A stretch of DNA of 64,000 nt from Rubripirellula tenax. Lineage in GTDB: Bacteria > Planctomycetota > Planctomycetia > Pirellulales > Pirellulaceae. The notes beneath the pieces were generated by a model. The model had not been told where the DNA came from, did no database searches, and was given only the letters and a program-made list of their open reading frames with translations. Both the position numbers and the translations under genes were made by a program. Shown one piece after another: positions 17,680 to 27,155 of the stretch (position 1 is its first letter; every line of letters begins with the position of its first letter). The stretch lies in the NCBI RefSeq assembly GCF_007860125.1, contig NZ_SJPW01000004.1:1-64000 (forward strand). Direction: 5' to 3'.

Positions 17680-19737
17680 CTACCGAGGTCCGGGAGGTAG
17701 ATTCTCGATCAGATATCGCAAAATCAGCATTCGCACGTGGACAACGGTGCCCGGCCCTTCGCGAAGTCCATGATCGCGATTGGGATACACCATGTAATCG
17801 AACGGCTTACCCAGTTCGATCAACCGATCGACGAGCCCTTCGATGATTTGAATATGCGTATTCGTTTCGCCGGAACCGGTGACGATCAATAGTTTACCCT
17901 TGAGGCCCTCGGCAAAGTTGATCGGCGCAGATCGCTCGTATCCATCGGCGTTGACTTCGCGGGTTCGCATGTAAATTTCTTGGAACCAGGCGTTGTAGAG
18001 CCAGGGTTGTGGCTTGGGCACCACGGCGATGCCGACGTGGTAGACATCCGGTTTGCGGAACATGGCGTTGAGTGTGTTGGAACCGCCACCGCTCCAACCC
18101 CAAATGCCGACTCGGTCCAAGTCGATGAACGGTTTCATTTCCGCAAGCTTCTGGATGCCGGCCGCTTGTTCGTCGGTCGACAGCGGGCCAAGGCTGCCGA
18201 AGATCGAACGTCGCCATGCTGCGCCTTTGGGTGCCGCCGTGCCACGGTTGTCGATGGACACCGTGATATATCCGTTGTCCGCAACGACGCGAAGGAAATC
18301 AATCTGCGCGGCGCCCCATTCGTCGAGAACCGTTTGCAAGTACGGCTCGCCGTAGACATATACGAAGACGGGATATTTCTTCGACTCGTCAAAGTCGCGT
18401 GGCTTCGTCAGTGATGCGTCCATCACGACTCCATCACCGATGTCGATCTGAACAAACTCGGTGGGCTGCACCTTCCGCTGTTGAAACTTTTCGCGAACCT
18501 CGCTGTGATCGTCCAGCACACGAACCACCCTATGATCTGGTAACTCAACCAGATCCACCACGGGAGGATCGTTCAACGTTGAATAAGTATGGATCGCCCA
18601 CTTCGCATCCGGCGAAAATGCGTAGTCGTGTGTGCCGGATTGGCCTTCCGGCGTGATCCGCTGCAAGGTTCCGTTGCCGTCAAGCGGGACGCGGTAGAGA
18701 TACTTCTGTGTCGCGTTTTCCGGGGAAGCGTAGAAATAGTACCAGCCACTCGCTTCATCGACGTAAGCTCGATCGATCAGATCGAATTTACCTGGGGTGA
18801 GGTTCGTTTCAGTCTTTCCGTCGCGGGAGAGCAACCACGCATGGCGCCATCCATCTTTCTCGCTGATGAAGACGAACGCTTCGCCATCGCCAATCCAATG
18901 TGCGCCCGAGTTGATTCCGTGGCTGCCGACGGCCCAAGCGTCATTGACTTCGCTGTAGATGCGATTGAGGTTTCCATCGGCCCCTCCACCAATCGAAGCG
19001 ATCCAAAATTCGCGTTTGTCACGAAATCGACTCATCGTTTCGACCAGCAAGTCGTCGGAATCGCTAATCCAATCGACCTGTCCCAGATAGAAACCATCGT
19101 CGGAAACTTCGATTGGCAGCCAGCGGACTTTTTCGGTTGCCAAGTCGGCCACGCCAACACGCAGGGAAGGCAGCGTTCCGCCGACTCTGGCAAACCGATG
19201 TTCCGCAACACCGGGGTAAGATGGATCACCCGGAACAAGAACAGACCGCTGTTTGACGTCGGTGTTATCTGCTTCTACAAATGAAACATACTTGCCACTC
19301 GGACTCCAACGCAGATCGTGTAACGAGATATCGCGATCGCCGGCTTCTTCGGTCAAGTGAATTCGCTTGCCGCCATCGACATCACGTACAGAAACTCTGC
19401 GATTACGTGCTTCCGCGATACGACTTCCGTCCGGCGACAGGAGCTTTTCTTTGTCAGTATTCTCGACAAAGCTGCGTGTTCCGGATTCGACATCGTAGAG
19501 AGCGACAATGGGCTTGTTTGTCTTCGAGTCTTTTTCGCGCAGCTTGTATCCAGAGCTATTGGGAAGCCACTCGGGATCAAGGTCGGGAACGCGGAACTCG
19601 TTGCGATCGTAAATCGCGCGAAGCCGCTCGGAGGCTTCCGCCTGCCAAGCCGTATCTTGAGCTCGCACTTCGGCGACCAACGTAATGGGTAACGCGACCG
19701 CAGCAAGGAGAATGACGGAAGTGAATGGCTGTTTCAT
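17680..19737 (-). CDS. S9 family (DPP IV-like) serine peptidase with Glu in triad
   Basis: A 685-residue exported prolyl-oligopeptidase-family protein: signal peptide (residues 1-26), an N-terminal eight-bladed propeller of the DPPIV_N type (about 80-430: LHDLRWSPSGKYVSFVEADN, SPDAKWAIHTYSTLNDPP), then a catalytic alpha/beta domain. Nucleophile Ser549 in GWSGGG (GWSYGG in DPP IV) and His656 in NRDHGL. The position normally held by catalytic Asp (HGTADDNVH in DPP IV) is Glu624 in TGSGETNTH. Peptidase function is likely but the acid substitution is unusual. Gene gaps of 33 and 42 bp suggest co-transcription with the ThuA-fusion gene and the sulfatase. Confidence 0.82.
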   Translation of the reverse strand: MKQPFTSVILLAAVALPITLVAEVRAQDTAWQAEASERLRAIYDRNEFRVPDLDPEWLPNSSGYKLREKDSKTNKPIVALYDVESGTRSFVENTDKEKLLSPDGSRIAEARNRRVSVRDVDGGKRIHLTEEAGDRDISLHDLRWSPSGKYVSFVEADNTDVKQRSVLVPGDPSYPGVAEHRFARVGGTLPSLRVGVADLATEKVRWLPIEVSDDGFYLGQVDWISDSDDLLVETMSRFRDKREFWIASIGGGADGNLNRIYSEVNDAWAVGSHGINSGAHWIGDGEAFVFISEKDGWRHAWLLSRDGKTETNLTPGKFDLIDRAYVDEASGWYYFYASPENATQKYLYRVPLDGNGTLQRITPEGQSGTHDYAFSPDAKWAIHTYSTLNDPPVVDLVELPDHRVVRVLDDHSEVREKFQQRKVQPTEFVQIDIGDGVVMDASLTKPRDFDESKKYPVFVYVYGEPYLQTVLDEWGAAQIDFLRVVADNGYITVSIDNRGTAAPKGAAWRRSIFGSLGPLSTDEQAAGIQKLAEMKPFIDLDRVGIWGWSGGGSNTLNAMFRKPDVYHVGIAVVPKPQPWLYNAWFQEIYMRTREVNADGYERSAPINFAEGLKGKLLIVTGSGETNTHIQIIEGLVDRLIELGKPFDYMVYPNRDHGLREGPGTVVHVRMLILRYLIENLPPGPR

Positions 19738-19770
19738 TGTGACTGCATGAGGTGTGAATGATCGATCAGG

Positions 19771-22236
19771 CTATTTGTAGAATTCCGGCTTCCTTGGCTT
19801 TACGCCCAGTTTTTGGTAGTTGAAGCCACCGGCAAGCGGTTTGTAATCGCCAACGACTTCGACGGACCGAACCTCGCTGATTTCCCCTTCCATGCCAACG
19901 CCCCAGTAGACCGCGTTCACGGTAAGTCGCCGGACGCCTTCGTTGGCAAAGTCCTCCGCCGATCCCATCGTGAAGTGAAAGATTTTCGCCGAACGATCCT
20001 GGCTTCCTCTCCAGGTTTTTATCCAAGCGATCGGAAGCGGCTCTTTCTTGGTGTTTGCCGGTGCGTCCGGTTCCAAGTTGACGAGCGGTTGTCCAAGAAC
20101 CAGTGCCGTGCAGTCTTCAGGAAACGGATGCTGATCCGTGTGGCAGCGGTAAACGTCGGACGTGCCCCAGATCTCGCCGACCCCGGTCAGGATTGGATGA
20201 TTCTTCTGGTCGTCAACAACAATGCCTCGAGTGGATTCACGGTGCCAACCGCCATGATGTCCCGAAAACGCACCACCAAGCAGTTCACGCAGGCCGACCA
20301 CGCGATCGTTGACCACGTAGTCTTTCCCAAACTGGAATCCATGGTTGGCGGTGCGCAGCGCGATGATTGGTTTTCCAGAATCAAAGTAGTCATGGAAATG
20401 TTTCATTTGATCGTCCGGCAAATGCATGAAGCGGGACATCCAAATCAAACAATCGGCGTTGGATAGTTTATCGAGACCAGGAATATGGTGGCGCATTTCC
20501 TTGTCCTTGAATGGGGCCGGAATCGTTGGGTCAACCTCGCCGTTCTCGTTGACAGAAAACAGAACCGTGCAATCGAACCCATGATGCTTGGCAAGCACCT
20601 TGGCCAACATCGGCATCGATTGTTCGCTGCGATATTCCTGTTCAGCGGCAATCAGAACGACGTGCTTTCCCTTGCCTGGGCCAACGCCGCCCTTGAAATG
20701 CAACCACGGTTTCGACTGGCTTGAATCTCCGGAAGGAACTTTCGGTGCTGAATCAGTGTTGGGAATTTCGTTCAGCGTGTAGTACGCATTCGCATGCAGC
20801 AATTTGTCATCATCGCTGGACCGCATGTCGGGCAAGAAGAAGTCATGCACATGCCCTTGAACCAGTCCATTCACTTTGATCACCACGCTCATGGCATCGT
20901 CGGCGACATTGACCGCAGACACTTGGGGCTCTGTCTGATCCACTTCCGGACTACCGTAGGCTTGCCGATACATGTGGGTGAATGTTTTCAGTTGATAAGT
21001 CTGCGGCTGCGCCGCGATGTCGCGATCGACAGGCTTTGTGAACGCAAGCTCGAAACCTTGCGGCGTCGCCTTGATCTCTTTGATCTCGAACGGCATCAAC
21101 CCGGTCCAGTCCAGTCGCTGGATGGCGTACGCTTTGGGGCCTCGTACCGGCCAGCCGCGATTGGTTCCTCCGGCGATCAAGCTCCCGTCCGGTGTGAACT
21201 GAACAGCCAACAATCCAGTATCGAATCCTTCGCGAAACGGATAGCACGCACCTTGCCAGACGCCGTTGACTTTCTCGGTCGTCGCCCGCATGACGACTCC
21301 TAGGCTGAAGTCGCCGATGAAAATCTGATTGGCAAACGGTCCGAACTTTCCGCCGGTGCGATCGACTTGGAAACCGGAAATCGAACGGCCCATCCTGATG
21401 TATGGAAAGACGACTGCGTAAGGCACAAGCTGTTTGACTCTTTTTCGTTCGGTTTCCAATCGCGAGGGCGTGTTCGGCTCAACCGGCACCGGTCCCATTT
21501 CGGGTGCCAATTCGTACCAGTTGAAGCTGATCGGATGGCCCATGAAACCGCCCGGTTCCAACACTTTCAAGCTGCACGAACCATTCCACGGTCCCTGGCT
21601 TTCGGCATAGAACATCACCCCGTGTTCGTTGGGGCCGATCCCGCATGGGCTGCGAATGCCACTGCAAATGGGGATGCTTTTGCCTTCGGGAGTGATCTTC
21701 AAGCACCAACCGCGAAACGGTTCATCAGAGTGATAAGACTTCGTCAAGCAAAGTGCGACCCACACGTTCCCGTCCGCATCCGGCTTGGAACCAAACGCAA
21801 ACTCGTGGTAGTTCCCAAATCCCCAAGCATCGCTGATCGTGTCGAACCGATCGGCTCGGCCATCGCCATCGACGTCGGTGATTCGGCTCACCTCGGCTTG
21901 TTGAGTCGCGATGAAAGAACCATCGCGATACGCGAGCCCAAAAATCTCGTCGAGACCTTCGGCGAACTTAAAAAATTTCGGTTCGGGGTGTTCGTCAAAC
22001 ACACCATCGGCAACGAAGATGTCACCGCGCCGAGTCGCGATCGCTAGCGACTTTTCATCAGGCATGACTTCAAAGCTGCCCGCTTCGATCGCAAGTTCCT
22101 TTGGCAGCGGAACATCGACCAGTTCGTAGTATGCCGATTCCGCTTCACCGGTTCCCCAGTACTCGCCCAGCGGTTCAGCCTGAGGTGTACACGCAATCGT
22201 GATCGCGGCAAGCGTTTTAAACAAAATCGAGAACAT
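19771..22236 (-). CDS. Sorbosone-dehydrogenase-like propeller fused to ThuA-like domain
   Basis: A bipartite exported protein of about 821 residues. The start at 22236 gives the signal MFSILFKTLAAITIA; a start at 22257 adds seven residues. Residues about 30-400 form a glucose/sorbosone dehydrogenase-type propeller: AIATRRGDIFVADGVFDEHP, VTRITDVDGDGRADR-like repeat, HEFAFGSKPDADGNVWVAL, GGTNRGWPVRG. Residues about 510-790 are a ThuA-like domain: HVVLIAAEQEYRSEQSMPML, SRFMHLPDDQMKHFHDYFDS, GGAFSGHHGGWH, SDVYRCHTDQHP. ThuA-like folds are class I glutaminase-like and linked to sugar metabolism. It is 40 bp downstream of the multiheme cytochrome gene, a sensible electron acceptor if the propeller binds PQQ. 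That link is inferred. Confidence 0.75.
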   Translation of the reverse strand: MFSILFKTLAAITIACTPQAEPLGEYWGTGEAESAYYELVDVPLPKELAIEAGSFEVMPDEKSLAIATRRGDIFVADGVFDEHPEPKFFKFAEGLDEIFGLAYRDGSFIATQQAEVSRITDVDGDGRADRFDTISDAWGFGNYHEFAFGSKPDADGNVWVALCLTKSYHSDEPFRGWCLKITPEGKSIPICSGIRSPCGIGPNEHGVMFYAESQGPWNGSCSLKVLEPGGFMGHPISFNWYELAPEMGPVPVEPNTPSRLETERKRVKQLVPYAVVFPYIRMGRSISGFQVDRTGGKFGPFANQIFIGDFSLGVVMRATTEKVNGVWQGACYPFREGFDTGLLAVQFTPDGSLIAGGTNRGWPVRGPKAYAIQRLDWTGLMPFEIKEIKATPQGFELAFTKPVDRDIAAQPQTYQLKTFTHMYRQAYGSPEVDQTEPQVSAVNVADDAMSVVIKVNGLVQGHVHDFFLPDMRSSDDDKLLHANAYYTLNEIPNTDSAPKVPSGDSSQSKPWLHFKGGVGPGKGKHVVLIAAEQEYRSEQSMPMLAKVLAKHHGFDCTVLFSVNENGEVDPTIPAPFKDKEMRHHIPGLDKLSNADCLIWMSRFMHLPDDQMKHFHDYFDSGKPIIALRTANHGFQFGKDYVVNDRVVGLRELLGGAFSGHHGGWHRESTRGIVVDDQKNHPILTGVGEIWGTSDVYRCHTDQHPFPEDCTALVLGQPLVNLEPDAPANTKKEPLPIAWIKTWRGSQDRSAKIFHFTMGSAEDFANEGVRRLTVNAVYWGVGMEGEISEVRSVEVVGDYKPLAGGFNYQKLGVKPRKPEFYK

Positions 22237-22297
22237 GTTCGTCTTGGGGGTAAGCAATCTGTCGTGAATGCAAATTTTCTGGAAGGCCGTTTCGCCG

Positions 22298-25120
22298 TCA
22301 CTCCCAGAGGTACTCGATCACGATTTCTTGGGTCTGCTGTGGGACAAGCTTCAACGGCAGATAAAGCAAATCTCCGTCAGCGATTTTGGGCGTCTGCCCT
22401 GAAACAACCTTGATCGTGAGACCTTTGCCGATTCGATAACCATCGCCAGTTTCCTTTTCGACCCTGCCACTTTGGGCTAGACGAAACCGAAGCTGGGCGA
22501 GTTCTTCGGGCGACGTCAACGAGACTCGCCGTCGCAATTGAATCTGGCCCGTTGTGTCGTCTTTGAACTCACGGAAGTAGTCTTCAACATCAATCGATCC
22601 GAATGCATATCGCATCGTTGGTCGCCGCTGCTTGTCGAGAAAATAGCCCTTGAATTGATGTGTAGACGGTCGGCGATTGTCCGTTATTATCGGTTTCGTC
22701 GCATCGATCAATTCAGGCCCCTTGGCCAATTGGATGGCCGGCCCCATCGGGCGAACATCGCCGCTGCCTTGTCCATACCACGCCGCTGCTGGGTCGACGA
22801 ATTCACCTTTCCAAATCGTGGCCAGTCGCATTTGCTGTGCGTCGTAAGCCAAGTTCACTCCGCCCGGATAGCCAACGCCAATACCACGCTTGCCAATTTC
22901 CGGATACTGTCGCCGCAGCACTCTAGCTTCATCGGCAACAACAATTTCCAACGGCTCTTTGATGACACCCGCCGGAGCCCTGGCTTGCCGGCCTTCCAAC
23001 AGGTATTGCCAGATCGATTCGACTTGGTCTTCGGGATCGCCAGCAATATCCGACCGGAGCGCGACCCCACCGGGCCAGTACGAAGGCATGACAGTGTTGG
23101 GGCTGAACTTTTGCGGAGCCAACATGTATTGGTAGAACCAATCTTTCTTGAGCCGCTGGGCCATCTCCGTCAGATCGACCGCAGGCATCGTGTCCGACAA
23201 TTTGTACTGGTACGTGTGGCAGGCAGCACAGTTAAGCCCCTGATCGCCAACCAAATTCAGCCCAGTTTTGCGGCTCTCATTCAGATCGTGGGCGGTAGCG
23301 AACTTCGTTTCGGAGAGTTGGTCGGCTGCTTGAAACAGTTCCACTAAATGCTCGATGTTCTTCTCACCATACTTCGGCATTCGAGTTTTCATGTACGGTC
23401 GTATTGATCGTCCATTCACCAGGACATCCCGCATCCATTTCGGATTCAACTTGGCGCCAACCCCGGTTAGCGGTGGCGGGATTCTTCCCTGTTCGCCAAG
23501 ATTCAGGTTGGTGGTTTGAAAGTGTTCATGGCGTTCCTCACTGACTCCGCCAAGGTTGTCGCGACTATGACAGGCAGTGCATCGCAACGACGCCAATGTG
23601 AAGTCGATCGTTTGCTGAGAATCCAACACACCGATTCCGTTGCTGAGTGCTGCCCTGATGTTTTTTGTCTCAACTTCGGAAAGACCAAAGTCAGGCCAAT
23701 TGCCTGGTTCATTCGACAGACAACCCTTGCTGTTGTGTACGTCTGATAGTTTCACGAAACGGTCTGACGCGCTGTTTGAGTCGACAATACCAGCGTGGCA
23801 TTCTGCGCAATTGAGTTTCGCGAAGAGTTGCTGCCCTTTGTTGGCAAGCTTTGCGTCAACGGCCCACGGTTTACCCATGACGGCGGTTAACATTTCGTCA
23901 TTTTGAAGCAAGTAGCTGGCAAGAACGCTCGCTTCGCGATGAGTCAACTGCATGTTCGGCATCCGACCCGAAGGCCGCGCTGAGTGCGGATCTTCCAGGA
24001 ATGCGACGAGGGCTTGTGAACTGTATTTTGTTCGTAGTTCTCCCATCGGAACGGAATCCATTCGAACCGAATCACTGCGCGGTTGCTCAACAGCGTCTTC
24101 GTCACGCGGCGAATGGCAGGCAACACATCCGACGCTGTGGAAAAGGCTGCGACCACTTTCAATTGAATCGTGATCAACCTCTGCTGCTTCTTCAGGCACG
24201 CGCGCGCCCGAGATCGACAACAGGAAGTGAACGATGGCTTCGGCGGCCTCGGTTCGTCCCGCCTGATCGATCTGCCCCATCAGCGAGGGCATGTTGGTTC
24301 CCGGTTTGGTTTGATGGGGATCCGAAATGAACCGAGCCAAGTATTGTGGACTTAGTCGTTGTGCGGACCACTTGAGGTTGGGGCCTTGATGCGCGACCGG
24401 TAAGGATTCCATCAACGACGATTCATGGCATGCTGCGCAGTTGCGTGCTTGGATCAGCACCAGGCCCTTCATTTCAGATGTAAGTTCTCGCACCGGAGCG
24501 GCTTGAACTTGAGTTGTTGCTTTGGCCGACCCGCGTTCTTTGACGTCGATGACGTATCGCAACAGATCCAGAAATTGCTGCCGACCGGACAATTGATCCG
24601 CCAGTCCGCTGGGCATGACGGAGACTCTGCCAGGAATCGTCTGCTCGATGTTCGCTTGTGGGACCCTGTATAGCTTGTCGATATTCTGGGTGTCGCGCAG
24701 TACGACCATGTTGTCATCCTGACTGACGACAAGGCCACTGATCACACGACCGCCCGCCGTCAGCACGTTCAAAGTTTCAAAGCCCTTTGAAATCGATTTG
24801 GAAGGATCCAGAATCGATTCAACCAGAGAGGCGTCAGCGACGTCTTTTCCTAGTTTGCCAAGGATCGGGGCAAGGCGATCCTTCTCAGACGCCGACTGAT
24901 GGCACTTGGCGCAGTTAATATTTCCCTGATGAAAGAGAATGGCGCCGCGAACGATGTTCCCCGACTCACGTGCTTCAACGACCAGTTGTTCGGGAGGTTC
25001 CTGTTGCAATTGCTGCGTCAGCGTCAGCGGATTTGTCTGTGCCTCGGCGCATCGCAGCACAGAACTGAACACGATCGCGACAATGACGAGTCGATAACAA
25101 CACCCCAATTTACTTAGCAT
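22298..25120 (-). CDS. Exported hexaheme c-type cytochrome
   Basis: About 940 residues from the ATG at 25120, which gives a signal peptide (MLSKLGCCYRLVIVAIVFSS, then VLRCAEA). Six CxxCH motifs are visible, starting at residues 70 (CAKCH), 228 (CAACH), 332 (CVACH), 438 (CAECH), 514 (CTACH) and 631 (CAACH). Spacing between hemes is 75-160 residues, so this is a string of cytochrome c domains rather than a dense multiheme wire. Segments such as SILDPSKSISKGFETLNVLT are the Planctomycete cytochrome-c (heme-binding dehydrogenase-associated) type. The C-terminal 250 residues lack heme motifs. It probably passes electrons from the neighbouring dehydrogenase-like protein. Confidence 0.85.
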   Translation of the reverse strand: MLSKLGCCYRLVIVAIVFSSVLRCAEAQTNPLTLTQQLQQEPPEQLVVEARESGNIVRGAILFHQGNINCAKCHQSASEKDRLAPILGKLGKDVADASLVESILDPSKSISKGFETLNVLTAGGRVISGLVVSQDDNMVVLRDTQNIDKLYRVPQANIEQTIPGRVSVMPSGLADQLSGRQQFLDLLRYVIDVKERGSAKATTQVQAAPVRELTSEMKGLVLIQARNCAACHESSLMESLPVAHQGPNLKWSAQRLSPQYLARFISDPHQTKPGTNMPSLMGQIDQAGRTEAAEAIVHFLLSISGARVPEEAAEVDHDSIESGRSLFHSVGCVACHSPRDEDAVEQPRSDSVRMDSVPMGELRTKYSSQALVAFLEDPHSARPSGRMPNMQLTHREASVLASYLLQNDEMLTAVMGKPWAVDAKLANKGQQLFAKLNCAECHAGIVDSNSASDRFVKLSDVHNSKGCLSNEPGNWPDFGLSEVETKNIRAALSNGIGVLDSQQTIDFTLASLRCTACHSRDNLGGVSEERHEHFQTTNLNLGEQGRIPPPLTGVGAKLNPKWMRDVLVNGRSIRPYMKTRMPKYGEKNIEHLVELFQAADQLSETKFATAHDLNESRKTGLNLVGDQGLNCAACHTYQYKLSDTMPAVDLTEMAQRLKKDWFYQYMLAPQKFSPNTVMPSYWPGGVALRSDIAGDPEDQVESIWQYLLEGRQARAPAGVIKEPLEIVVADEARVLRRQYPEIGKRGIGVGYPGGVNLAYDAQQMRLATIWKGEFVDPAAAWYGQGSGDVRPMGPAIQLAKGPELIDATKPIITDNRRPSTHQFKGYFLDKQRRPTMRYAFGSIDVEDYFREFKDDTTGQIQLRRRVSLTSPEELAQLRFRLAQSGRVEKETGDGYRIGKGLTIKVVSGQTPKIADGDLLYLPLKLVPQQTQEIVIEYLWE

Positions 25121-25143
25121 CGAGCGGGAAACGAATGTACGAT

Positions 25144-25185
25144 GGGCACTCTTGCCCGTCGCTAACATCTTGGGCAAGAGTGCCC
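25144..25185. promoter_or_regulatory. Perfect 14-bp inverted repeat upstream of the cytochrome gene
   Basis: GGGCACTCTTGCCC (25144-25157) and its exact reverse complement GGGCAAGAGTGCCC (25172-25185) are separated by 14 bp. The repeat begins 24 bp upstream of the ATG at 25120, on the leader side of the minus-strand cytochrome gene. It could be a leader hairpin that hides the translation start, an operator for a dimeric regulator, or a dispersed palindromic repeat. No T tract follows on either side, so it is not a typical terminator. Confidence 0.5.
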
Positions 25186-25365
25186 GAGTTGCGACAGTTG
25201 TTTTCCGCTCAATCCTTGTTCTCCAGTACGACATCTCTGAACATATCCCTTTCGGATCAATCCGCATTTTCATCATAGTATTTGATGAACTTACAAAGCC
25301 CGTCGCACACCCTGCCCGCTGTTTCCTCGGTGTTCACACTCGCCGAATGGATTGCGTCTTGATTG

Positions 25366-26925
25366 TTATCTGGTCGAAAAATCCGGTGCATCGAATTGTT
25401 GACGCAGCCTGACAAACTCTGCCTCAAGCTTTTCTCGTGCTTGGCGATACTCTGGATCTGCATGGACGCTCTTCATTTCCAACGGATCCCGCTGAAGATC
25501 GAACATGTTCCACTCGCCGGTCTGCGGAATGTAGAACAACTTGTGTGTCTGCGTCCGCACACCGAAGTGCTGCGGGACCGCGTGCTCTCCCAACTCGTAA
25601 TACGCGTAATAGAGAGAGCGACGCCACTGAGTGGGCTGCCCACGAAGCAACGGGACAAGCGATCTTCCCTGCACATCGTCTGGAATGTCGAGCCCTGCGA
25701 CTTCAAGAAACGTCGGTGCGTAGTCGATGTTTTGGATCAGATCGTGGGGTTTCGATTGCGGCTGGATTACACCGGGCCAACGAACCAGAAATGGCATGCG
25801 AAATGACTCTTCAAACATCCATCGCTTGTCGTACCATCCGTGTTCACCAAGAAAAAAGCCTTGGTCGGACGAATAGATCACGATCGTGTTCTTGGCGAGA
25901 TCATTATCATCAAGGTAAGCCAGCATGCGTCCCACGCTTTCGTCAACCGCTTTGACGGTGCTCAAGTAGTTTCGCATGTAGCGACGATACTTCCAACGCA
26001 CGACATCGCGTTGGCTGAGTTTGCCTGATTTGAAATCGGTTAAGAACTGCTGGTTCCTTGGCCCGAAGTGGGCGTCCCATTCCTTCTTTTGTGCGTCGGT
26101 CATTCGGTTGTACTCAGGCGTCCCGTACCGATCCGGTCCGGGCAATTCCACGTCACCACGTTCGTCCTTTCGGATTTTTGCGTCGTATGCCCAATCGAAG
26201 TGCCGATCAATCTCCATTTCATTCGTCGCCAACGTTGTACTTCGATTCGCGTAGTCATCGAACAGCGTCGGAGGTTCGGGAATTGCGACATCATCGAATG
26301 AACCCAGATGCCGAAGCGCGGGGGCAAAGGTACGGTGCGGCGCTTTGTGTTGGCACATTAAGAAAAAGGGTTTCGACGCGTCGCGTGCATCCAACCACGC
26401 CACTGCCTTATCCGTTGTCACGTCCGTCGCGTAACCCTCGGATCGTGTTTGCGTCCCATCCATGTGCATGAACATCGGGTTGTAGTAATTGCCTTGACCA
26501 GGCAGCACTTCCCAATGGTCGAAGCCAACCGGATCAGAATTCAAATGCCACTTGCCAATCACAGCCGTGTTGTAGCCGCCTTTATGCAGTTCCTTGGCAA
26601 CGGTCCACTGACTGGAATCAAAGTTGTTCCCGTTGCGCATGAATCCATTTTTGTGGCTGTGCTTGCCCGTCAAAATGTTGGCTCTGGATGGACCGCAGAT
26701 CGAATTCGCACAAAACGAACTCAGGAAAACGGCCCCCTCGTTGGCGATTCGATCGATGTTGGGTGTGGGTGCAACTTCAGCGAGCGGACCCCCGTAGGCA
26801 GAAATCGCATTGACCGCATGATCATCCGAGAACAAGAACAGAATGTTTGGCCGATCATCCGCTTCGGTCGACAAAGCCAGGGGGCCCAACGCGACGACCA
26901 GAAGTAGAAATATGCGAAGAGGCAT
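25366..26925 (-). CDS. Exported formylglycine sulfatase
   Basis: A 519-residue sulfatase; the ATG at 26925 gives signal peptide MPLRIFLLLVVALGPLALST, whereas the open frame upstream to 27039 does not. Metal-binding LFLFSDDHAVNAISAYGG; formylglycine site Cys77 in SICGPSRANILTG; then TAVIGKWHLNSDPVGFDHWE and FFLMCQHKAPHRTF. The DDH variant and the QHKAPHR motif recall glucosamine- or iduronate-type sulfatases rather than the DDLGYGD aryl type of its neighbours. LYYAYYELGEHAVPQHFGVR near the C-terminus matches the same subgroup. Subfamily and substrate are tentative. It is separated from the cytochrome gene by 245 bp containing a palindrome. Confidence 0.88.
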   Translation of the reverse strand: MPLRIFLLLVVALGPLALSTEADDRPNILFLFSDDHAVNAISAYGGPLAEVAPTPNIDRIANEGAVFLSSFCANSICGPSRANILTGKHSHKNGFMRNGNNFDSSQWTVAKELHKGGYNTAVIGKWHLNSDPVGFDHWEVLPGQGNYYNPMFMHMDGTQTRSEGYATDVTTDKAVAWLDARDASKPFFLMCQHKAPHRTFAPALRHLGSFDDVAIPEPPTLFDDYANRSTTLATNEMEIDRHFDWAYDAKIRKDERGDVELPGPDRYGTPEYNRMTDAQKKEWDAHFGPRNQQFLTDFKSGKLSQRDVVRWKYRRYMRNYLSTVKAVDESVGRMLAYLDDNDLAKNTIVIYSSDQGFFLGEHGWYDKRWMFEESFRMPFLVRWPGVIQPQSKPHDLIQNIDYAPTFLEVAGLDIPDDVQGRSLVPLLRGQPTQWRRSLYYAYYELGEHAVPQHFGVRTQTHKLFYIPQTGEWNMFDLQRDPLEMKSVHADPEYRQAREKLEAEFVRLRQQFDAPDFSTR

Positions 26926-27155
26926 CGAGGATTCTTGGTGAGAGGGTCGATTATGCTGTCGCCGACCGGGCTCGGCGACGACCCGTCCAATCGAGAAATG
27001 GTTGAGCGGGAATTTGATCGGTGGATTATAGCTTCGCACGACAGGCTAACGTAACTGAACAACCTTCGAGAAACGTCCCTGAGTCCCTGAGATAATCAAG
27101 GATTTGCCTTCGCACGCTCCTCGCATTCGGCTAGAGCATGTGAGGGAACCGACGT

